Below, in pieces: positions 56,225-64,000 of a stretch of DNA of 64,000 bases. Every line of letters begins with the position of its first letter. Position 1 is the stretch's first letter. The position numbers were made by a program, and so were the translations under genes. Source of the DNA: Prillingera fragicola. Its lineage: Eukaryota; Basidiomycota; Tremellomycetes; Trichosporonales; Trichosporonaceae. Where the stretch lies: the NCBI GenBank assembly GCA_002335605.1, contig BEDY01000009.1, forward strand, positions 124,001-188,000. Reading direction: 5' to 3'. The notes beneath the pieces were generated by a model. The model was given only the letters and a program-made list of their open reading frames with translations, was not told the DNA's origin and made no database searches.

Positions 56225-57542
56225 ATGCCTATGCCGTCTGCTCCGTCTTCGTCGACCATGGCTTCGAGCGTCGCTCTCAGTGAGCCGGGAGTTATTCCGC
56301 CATTGAGGAAGCGCCATCGCAAGTCGTCGTCGGTCGGGGCCGTGCCTCATGGAAACGACATCATGCTCCGACTAGGGCTTCGGTCCATGGAGAGGGGTGA
56401 AAGGTGGGTCCAGCGTGTGATTAGGCTGACAGTAGGCTGGCAACGGTGTATGCCAGGGTACTGGACACTGTCCAAGACTTTGTATCCCGGGATGCCTCTG
56501 ACCGCCTGCTACATCCACACATTCTCGAGGAGATTATCAAGCATCTAAGCAACGACAGGCAGACGCTTGGTCGCCTTCTGCGCGTCTCCAAGGTGTTATA
56601 CCACACCGCTGGTAGGCAGTTGTACCGTGATGTTCGCTGCGACTTCACCCAAGGCCTCACGTGTCTCGAAGGCTGGGCCGGCGGCGAGAAGGCAACCCTG
56701 CTCGCATCAACAACCACCCTCACCCTTGTCGCCCACGAGTCCCATGAGTGCGAGCATCTCACAGCCGACGACCCGCGTGTCTTCCACCTGGTCGTTCCAG
56801 CTCTATCCCAGCTGAAGCTCTACTTCACATTCAGCTCGCAGTGCAACGGCCTTTACTGCCCAGTAACCCGGGATCTCAGACCACGCTCCCTAGTCTTTAT
56901 CGATGAGTGGTTTGCCACCATTCCCCGTGTCAAAGACTTTAGCGAGCGTCCGTGCATTGTCCCGCGCCATCTAACAAAGACAGTCGAGCACCTCCGCATC
57001 GAGCTTGGCCTGAACGGCGGCCGTCATCTCGTGCATGCCGTCCACACTATAGCGTACAACTCGTTCACGTCCCTCAAGCTGCTGGAGCTGGTCTTCACCC
57101 AAGAAATCGTCAGCGAGGACGACGCCTCCCAGATCGAACACTACGCCGAGCTGGAGCGCAGCTGCGACTACCTGGCCAAGATCCTAGATGTGCGCCCGCG
57201 GTACGCCGACCTGCAAATCATCTTTGGCGTGGCGCGGGAACCGTCCGCCCACAGGCCGTTGGGTGAGGGGGAGGCTGATCCGTGGTTGGGAGCATTTGCC
57301 GAGTATCAGAGGAGGTGTGTTGCGGGCTTGGAGGCTGGAGAAGGGGAGCGGTGGGCTGGTCAGATATCTGTGCGGGCGGTGAGGGGGATGGAGGAGGCGG
57401 TGGAGGATTGGGAACAGGGGTTTGTGGTGAGTTCGCACCGGGGTGTGAGAACGGAGCTGATGTTGTGCAGGACGTGTTTGGGGAGCAGGTGTTTGATGGG
57501 TGGGCTGAAGAGTGGAAGCAGTGGGCGTCCTCGTATGTGTGA
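56225..57542 (+). CDS. F-box-like protein with CxGxxCP motif (family member 6)
   Basis: Three exons, 56225-56403, 56433-57426 and 57471-57542, give 414 aa. The first intron is 29 nt (32 nt with the next acceptor); the second is 44 nt and gives an ending GWAEEWKQWASSYV. A basic Ser-rich N-terminus precedes RLLHPHILEEIIKHLSNDRQ and LLRVSKVLYHTAGRQLYRDV. The motif is CNGLYCPVTRDLRP, the family's clearest form. First of five members lying head to tail to the window end. Confidence 0.82.
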
Positions 57543-57955
57543 TAATTCATGTAAGGCTGAGCTAGCGAGTTGGCTCTGTGGACTGAACGCGACAGGAGGA
57601 ACCTGGGTTGCCGATTCTTTTATTCTCAACCCACCCCTGGCCAACTTGGGACCCAGAAACTGAGCAGCTTGAGGCCGACTCTTGACGTGATCACGGACTG
57701 GCTTCAATGCGTCTCCTAGTAGTCTACGGTGCAGCCTCGAAACATCCTCGATGTACCAACATTTTTGGTTCCGAGGGACGCAAGGTGGCGCAGACTTGTC
57801 CACATCCCATCCATTCATCATCCTCTACGTCCACATCCACGCACATTGTCACTCTGTTCATTCTCATTCCAGTCTGAGAGCAGCACCAAAGCTTCTAGCA
57901 ATCTTCTCCAGTACCTTTATTATCAGTCGAAAAGCCCAAGAGACTCATCAGAGCA
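57543..57955. other. Intergenic region
   Basis: About 410 bp promoter region between members 6 and 7. The frame of member 7 is open through part of it but has a better spliced start. Confidence 0.5.
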
Positions 57956-59184
57956 ATGCCCGAGTACGCACACAACAGCACCACACGTCCGCTGACACGC
58001 ACAGGCGCGCCTCCACGTCAGTCAGCTCGTCCCAGCAATCCAAGTCTGGCAAGAAGTCCAAGACCTCCAAGCAGCCTGGTCCTCCCTCTGCTCCCGGTGC
58101 AATCTCTCATCGCGTGGTCGAGCTTATCACCCATCCCGACATTCTCCGCGAGATTGTGCAGCATGTCGAGAACGACAAGAGCCAACTGGCCCGCCTTCTT
58201 CGCGTCTCCAAAGCTTTTTTCTCTCTTGCAGGAGAGCTGCTTTACAAAAAGCTTGTTAGCAAGTTCATGGCTCGGGACGATCCTATCACTGGCTTTTATG
58301 GATCCGACAAATCGCCATGGAGCAAGTTTGCACTTCTCCACAACACCACCCACCTCGAGTTGTTCAGTCACGGCCAGTGCGACACCCTGAGCGCCCAAGT
58401 CAACTGGGAGGACGGAGCGCTCAAGCTGAATTATTTCAATCTCCCAAAACTGCACACTCTGGAGCTTCATATGGACCTTGATGAGTTGTGCGTTGGCTTT
58501 GACTGTCTCCTCACTCGTGACCTTCGGCCAACCAAGCTTCGCCTCTTCACGCAGTACTGGTGGAATACGGTGAACTTCACCTACGCCCAAAACTTCGGCC
58601 AAGACGATCCCAGCATCTCTCGTGCCCCGGAGATGCTGTCCTGTGTGGCCACTCTTGACATCACCTTTGGCCCAGACAGCCAGATCTTCTGGCCTCAAGC
58701 TCTCGAAATCTTGCGCAACCACCCTTTCCCCTCCCTCAATCAGGTCAACTTTTTTGTCATCATTGCCGAAGACTACATGTCCTCCGAATTCGAGATGAAG
58801 AGGCCACTGACCGAGGGCTGCCTGATCCTTGCCGACATGTCACGCCGCGACCCCGACGGATACCGCATTATATTCCACTTTGATCTCTGTTATACGCAAG
58901 ACGATATTCAAGGTGATGCCGCGGAGCAGGGCAAGACATTCTTCAGGCATGCTTACAAGAAGATGAAAGACTCGCTCGAGATGGCTCGGCACTGCAGTGG
59001 TGTGGACGTTGAGGCGTTTGACAAGCGGATTAAGCTTGTGTCGGAGCAACCGCCTTATCTCGAACTCCAGCGCCGGTTCTGCCCTTTCTGCTGTTTTATG
59101 CATAAGTTTCCTGGGACTGGGGAAACGGTCACTCGCAGAGTCCAGAGTGAGGACGAAGAGGATGACTTGGAGGATGACGAGTAG
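57956..59184 (+). CDS. F-box-like protein with CxGxxCP motif (family member 7)
   Basis: Two exons, 57956-57963 (8 nt, ATGCCCGA) and 58005-59184, give 395 aa. The tiny first exon is followed by a gtacgc donor and a CTGAC-containing 41-nt intron. Ser/Lys-rich N-terminus, then LITHPDILREIVQHVENDKS and LLRVSKAFFSLAGELLYKKL. The motif is CVGFDCLLTRDLRP, with the CP proline replaced by leucine. The C-terminus has CPFCC and a strongly acidic tail. The same 8-nt start exon occurs in members 8 and 9. Confidence 0.82.
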
Positions 59185-59751
59185 ACGCCGAGGAACTTTG
59201 AGTAGAGTTTGGGACACATGGCATTTCGCCTCCGAGAGAGGTCTTGGTGCGTGCGAGAATGTGCAATAGGATACCGTTGGCAAAGCAGGGCTGAGGAGAA
59301 GCTGGAGACTCATTCTATGCATGTATATGACTAGCCTGGATGCTTTTCAAGGATTTGATTGTGGAAAGAGAACGAGTTCGGCGAGGTCAGGTCGGAGGTG
59401 TGGCCACACTGTGCCAACAAGCAAGCGGGTTGAGGTCCGTGCTGATAATCCCCGCATGGCGAAGGCTGTTGCAAAGGTGGCGACTTCAGTTACATCGACC
59501 AGTCACAGCGGTGATGTGCAGTGCAGACATAGGCGTGTGGTACCTCTCCTATCAGTCAGTAGGATGCATGCATGCTTGAGAGAGATGCATGCTGGAAGTG
59601 TCTGCAGTGGGGCACAGAGGGCCGCAGTGGCGGGATTAAAGCATTCACACACAGTGCCACGTCTACAAACAACTCATCCTGTTTTCTGTTTTTTCATCAT
59701 TTCTCATTCTGTCTCCAGTTTTCAGCTAGTCTGCTTTTGCGCCAGGTATTC
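59185..59751. other. Intergenic region
   Basis: About 570 bp between members 7 and 8, with a short direct repeat of GATGCATGC-type sequence near 59560-59592. Otherwise nothing recognised. Confidence 0.5.
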
Positions 59752-60998
59752 ATGCCCCGGTACGTGCAACTCACCTGTGTCCTCGCGCAAACCTAACGGC
59801 GTCAGCCCAACCTCTGCCTCGTCCGCACACACGCTTGCTGGCGGCCTCGCAACGCCAGCCAACGTCCCTCCAAGCATGCCCTCGTCATTCACTGGTTCGT
59901 CTTCTACTTCGCCTCCATTCAAGACCGTGGATCTTATCCTGCACCTTGATATCCTCAGCGAGATCGTCGGCTACTTCAAGGACGACAAGCCCCACCTGGC
60001 GAGTCTTTTGCGCGTATCGAGGTCATTTTTCGCCGTCGCGGGACGACTGCTCTACGACACTGTCAAGATGGCCAAATACTCAGACTCATGTCCTATCAGA
60101 AGCTGGCATGGGCCATCGAGCTCGGCGGTGAGTCGGTTCGAGCTTTTCAAATATACCACCGAGCTCCACATTTTCAGTCACAACCATTGCAGCCGAATGG
60201 GCCCTTCAACCAGCACCTCCCCCGAGTTTCCCAGGCTACGCACCCTTGTCATGTATCCGAACGACCGGTCCAAAAAGAAATGCACAGGATTCAACTGTTC
60301 CTTCACGTGCAGACTCAAGCCGACAACGCTGGTAGTCCGGTCTCCACATCCGCATCGGACCCCACCATTCCCCTGTCCGTCGACAAATCTGCCACAGAGC
60401 GTGAAGGTCCTTCAACTTCATCTGGCGCTTGATGGACACCCTGCCCTGTCAGAGGCTATTGACTTTGTAAAAAACCACCATTTCCGCCCGAGCATGGTAG
60501 AGTTCACCTTCGAGCTCGACGGTAGTACGAATGAGGATGAGGACGAGGACCTCCGGAGCGCCTTTGGTAAAGGATGCGAAAAGCTGGCGAGGATGCTGCG
60601 CAGCAGCAAGTACGACTCGGTCAAGTTCTCGATCACCATGGGCTGCGACCCGGAAGATTGGTCGGGGTTTCCCTCCTGCCTAGACACGATCTTGGCTGAA
60701 ATGGAGTCCAAGTGGTGGGATGAACACCAGCGGCTTCAGGGGGTCCTAGCCGTTGCCCAATCCAAGGTTCCAAACCACCGGCGCGTCACACTCGATACCG
60801 CTTTCGATCACCTCCCTATGGATTGCTCAACGTGTGATAGGCCAACGAATGTACGTGATATGGTCTAAGATGTGTGTATCGAGGCTGAATTTCCAGGTTG
60901 ATTTCAACGGGCTGCGTTACTGTGTGAACGGATGTGGAGCTGCCAGCTCCTCCGATGCCAGCGAGAAGTCGAGTTTCCAAGCCGTCCATCCTTTGTAA
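59752..60998 (+). CDS. F-box-like protein with CxGxxCP motif (family member 8)
   Basis: Three exons, 59752-59759 (8 nt, ATGCCCCG), 59806-60850 and 60897-60998, give 384 aa. A Ser/Thr-rich N-terminus precedes LILHLDILSEIVGYFKDDKP and LLRVSRSFFAVAGRLLYDTV. The motif is CTGFNCSFTCRLKP. Splicing the last intron joins CSTCDRPTN to VDFNGLRYCVNGCG, giving a possible four-cysteine zinc site at the C-terminus; without splicing the protein would stop a few residues into the intron. Confidence 0.82.
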
Positions 60999-61459
60999 AG
61001 ACCCTGCCTCAAAGCGCCAAGGAGAAGCAATGCATTGAACTGTGTTAATTCCCCAATCCATCCACACCGCCGCGGCAGGTTGCAGGCGCTGTGCTGCACC
61101 CACTATGCTGAGCAGAAAGGAGTGCCACACACAACTACGTCTTGGCGTCCAAAGGAGTGGTCGCCGACAATCAGCAACGGACCAGCAGGCAAGCAGCTGG
61201 CTACCACAGGCACAGCCCTCGTTTGCACGTCGACTGTGTTAATGGGTACTTTGTATATGAACCAGCTGAGAGCATGCTCCTTGAGCCTTATCTTGACAAG
61301 TGGACATGGCTACTTGCACAGCTCGCGCAGCATGTTCAAGTCACGTGCAGTGTGTGCTGGGTGTGTTGAACTGCTACGTCGACTGGTCAATCATCCATCA
61401 TATCATCATCATCCAGTATTCCTGCCCAAGAGAAACTACACGGACTGGTACAGTCAATC
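60999..61459. other. Intergenic region
   Basis: About 460 bp between members 8 and 9. Nothing recognised. Confidence 0.5.
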
Positions 61460-62781
61460 ATGTCCAAGTAGGTACCAAGGGTAGCCTCGGTCGGGCTTGG
61501 CCCAGGACTGACAACTGCAGGTGTGCTACCCAAACGGACACGGCCGCCACGACGACGTCGCCATCAACCAGCCCTGTCGCTCTCATGCTTCACCCCGACA
61601 TTCTTGGTCAAGTCGTCTCGTATTTCTCAGATGAAAAGCACCATCTCTTCAACGTCATGCAAGTTTCGAAAGCATTCTTCTTCGTCGCCAGTCCGCTTCT
61701 ATATCGGACCATCTACATGCGTAACAGCCCTCGTCGGTGCCCCATTCGCGGTTACATTGGCCCCACCTCTTCTGCCTGCAGCAAGTTCAGGCTCATGGGC
61801 AGCACTACCCGACTTGCAGTTCGCAACCACTCGCACTCCGTCTGCACTAGCTCGCCGTGGGTTGACGCTGAGCAAGAGTTCTCTGCGCCAGTTTACATGT
61901 CTGCGCCATTTAACAGGCTCCGGTCGCTCAGCATCCGCCCATACTGTTGGTTTGATCCTGGGGAACGAGAGTGCCTTGGTCTTGATTGCCCGATGACAAA
62001 GGATCTCAAACCAACCTCTCTTACACTCTATCCTCAGTCCTGGTGGAGATGGGTAGGGGACCACGACGAGACCATCTTCGAGATCGAGAAACTGCCGGCG
62101 GCGCTTCTGTCCAACGTCCGCGCCCTCAGAATCTACCATGAAAACGGTGGTCTTCAGTTCTTTCCCACTGTCTTTCAATTTCTGTCCGAGAATCCCTTCC
62201 CCAAGCTGCAGACACTCAAGATCGTGTTTGCGTTCCCTGCCCAGGAGACTGGTGATGAGGGGGAGGATGCCAGGGAGGCATTCGCCAGGGGCGGCCGTAA
62301 AGTAGCAGAGCTACTGAGTGGCCGCAAACTCAAGATTTCTGTGCGTGCTGATCGCTACTATCCCGACGACGACGACGCTGAGGACCATTGGGGGTACAAC
62401 GAATGTGAGGAAGAAGACATCTGGTTCACAGAGTTTGAACGACTCCAGACGATTTTTTCGGAAGCTCAGACAACTGTTCCGGAGAGGATGCGCATCAAGC
62501 TAGAAACCCAGGTTGAGCGGGATTTTGCGCCGTGTAAACACTGCAACGGAATGATGGTCGTGAGTGCACAAGGGACCTTCCGCATGCTTACTCTGTCACA
62601 GAGGGATGAAGACGGAGAATTCTACTGTGACAGATATATTATTTGCACCGAGTGCCACCAGGGCTATGAACAGATGAGACTGAGACAGGTCGAGTGTTTC
62701 TACAGCAGTGCTGTCACACTTCAAGGACTCGTACATGCGCCTGCATGTTCCAGGGAAGAGAACGAGGCTAGTATGGTGTAG
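61460..62781 (+). CDS. F-box-like protein with CxGxxCP motif (family member 9)
   Basis: Exons 61460-61467 (8 nt, ATGTCCAA), 61521-62559 and 62602-62781, about 408 aa. The 42-nt segment 62560-62601 is in frame but has standard intron ends and lies where member 8 has its last intron, so splicing is favoured. A further intron near 62689 could change the last 30 residues. The F-box-like region is MLHPDILGQVVSYFSDEKHH then VMQVSKAFFFVASPLLYRTI. The motif is CLGLDCPMTKDLKP. The C-terminus is cysteine-rich: CKHC then FYC, then CTEC, a likely zinc ribbon. Confidence 0.8.
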
Positions 62782-63293
62782 ATAACGAGACGGTGCTGTA
62801 GCATTGCAGAATGTAATCAGAATTTGTGCAGTTTATGAACCAACAGTGGCAACGGCCGGGAAATCATTGAATTAATGTGTGGGAGGTGCCACCAAACCGC
62901 CTCACTGATTCCATGTGAGTAGTCGCACACAAGCCACACGCTCCTCCACGTTTGCCAGCTCTACAGGTATCCCGGCAGTGGCCAGGTAGATCAGATGTGA
63001 AATAATAGCAGGTGAATGCTCGAAAACATGCAGAGTACTGTGCTCATGTGTTGGTTGCCGTTTGCCCAAAGTGCCACTGCCGCCACTGTCTACTAGTGTC
63101 AACAAACAACAGTGTCAATCTCTCAACCACTCTGTCACTATCAACACGTATCATTTTTGTCAACATTGTGCACAGCTGTTGCGTAACCCCCTTAACAGTA
63201 CCTGTCCACACTCTCGGCTTCTGGAACACTTCTAGCGTATCTTTATTCAACCAGCACCGACTCGCCACCCCACTTCCCTGACACACCGCTCCA
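62782..63293. other. Intergenic region
   Basis: About 510 bp between members 9 and 10. Nothing recognised. Confidence 0.5.
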
Positions 63294-64000
63294 ATGGCGG
63301 CCCTACTGTCACCATTCCGGCGCTCCACTGCAGGCTCCTCAGCTGGATCCCTGCCACCTACTCCCACCAAAGGCACCCCCAAAAGGAGTCGACGCGGCAC
63401 GCTGTCCAAGATTGGTGATGCCTTTGTCCGCTCCACGCCCGAGGCCAAGCCCAGGTGAGTCTCCTCGCAAGGTCCTGCCTAACACCAGACGCGCCGGTTC
63501 TCCCGACTCGCTGGATGATGATCGCTGGTCCTTTTGCTCCATCCCAATTGTAGAAGGCACCACGGCAGCCGAACGCGCCACCACCTTTGACATCCTGACC
63601 AACATTGTCAGCCACCTGGCGCACGACAAGGAACAGCTCGTGATTCTCCTCCAGACCTCGCGCCGGTTTTATCACATTGCCGGGAAACACCTCTACTCTC
63701 GCGTCGACTGCGACCTCTCCTCCATGACCTCGGACATTCTCTCCTCCACTCCACTTGGAGGCTTCACGCGCAACCCCGAACACCCGTACAGCAAAGCTTC
63801 GCTCCTCGCCAGCACGCGCGTCTTTACGCTAGCCGAGCACCAGCGGTCCGAATGCCACTACCTCTCTGGCTTTGACTCTCCAGGCCACTCCGGTCCCCAA
63901 GGGAGCGTCCATCCCCTCAAGCTGCCACGGCTGCATGAGCTCGTCATCCGCGTCGGCGCTTCACACGAGTGCACAGGCATCGACTGCCCGCTCACCCGCG
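63294..64000 (+). CDS. F-box-like protein with CxGxxCP motif (family member 10), cut by window end
   Basis: Exon 1 63294-63454, intron 63455-63488 (34 nt, CTAAC branch), exon 2 from 63489 to the window edge. The basic Ser/Pro-rich N-terminus is longer than in members 7-9. The F-box-like region is ERATTFDILTNIVSHLAHDK followed by LLQTSRRFYHIAGKHLYSRV. The window ends inside the family motif, CTGIDCPLTR. The rest of the gene is outside. Confidence 0.78.

Noticed and set aside
59321..59805. Upstream extension of F-box-like member 8
   Set aside because: The frame is open but includes an intron; the spliced 8-nt start exon matches members 7 and 9.
61300..61520. Upstream extension of F-box-like member 9
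   Set aside because: Same reason: read-through of the first intron, and the paralogs support the short start exon.
1..64000. CRISPR arrays, insertion sequences, retroelements or viral genes
   Set aside because: No regularly spaced repeats, no transposase, reverse transcriptase or integrase motifs, and no terminal repeats were seen.

Overview
The window looks like a piece of a basidiomycete yeast chromosome, most likely a Tremellomycete of the Trichosporonales type. It is GC-rich. Almost every gene is cut by very short introns, mostly 33-50 nt and down to 28-29 nt, with GTRNGT donors and CTGAC or CTAAC branch sites just before the acceptor. The protein families (Atg22, Pth11-type receptors, Zn2Cys6 regulators, Byr4, Thp3) are fungal. 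Exon models were read by eye; nearly all complete models close to an exact multiple of three with a proper stop. No prokaryotic, viral or transposon sequence and no CRISPR array was seen.

Layout. 1-1379: 3' part of an Atg22-like vacuolar transporter, followed by 3.6 kb without a convincing gene. 4989-17758: a nutrient-related stretch with a ThuA-like GPI-type surface protein, an LtrA-like membrane protein, a GH36 alpha-galactosidase or raffinose-synthase-like enzyme, a rhizobial-type L-asparaginase and a DHA1-type MFS exporter. 19390-23638: three poorly known proteins, one DUF3224-like with a damaged-looking reading frame. 23791-29067: three F-box-like proteins around an intron-containing tRNA-Asp. 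29095-30594: a type I membrane protein. 30973-36750: a sugar porter, an alpha/beta hydrolase and a Zn2Cys6 activator that look like a small catabolic cluster. 36988-37090: an intron-containing tRNA-Glu. 37430-40334: two more F-box-like genes. 40768-44377: a very unusual fusion of a Pth11-type seven-helix receptor to a FucP-type sugar transporter. 46189-54808: a possible small protein, Thp3, an unknown protein, an extended SDR enzyme and the Byr4/Bfa1 cytokinesis regulator. 56225 to the window end: a head-to-tail array of five F-box-like paralogs.

The most unusual content is the F-box-like family. Ten members lie in about 40 kb, and besides the N-terminal F-box-like helix region they share a C-x-G-x-x-C-P type motif in mid-protein. 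Three neighbours also share an 8-nt first coding exon and a cysteine-rich C-terminus, which marks a recent local expansion. The second main finding is the 1107-residue receptor-transporter fusion, encoded without a break across the junction.
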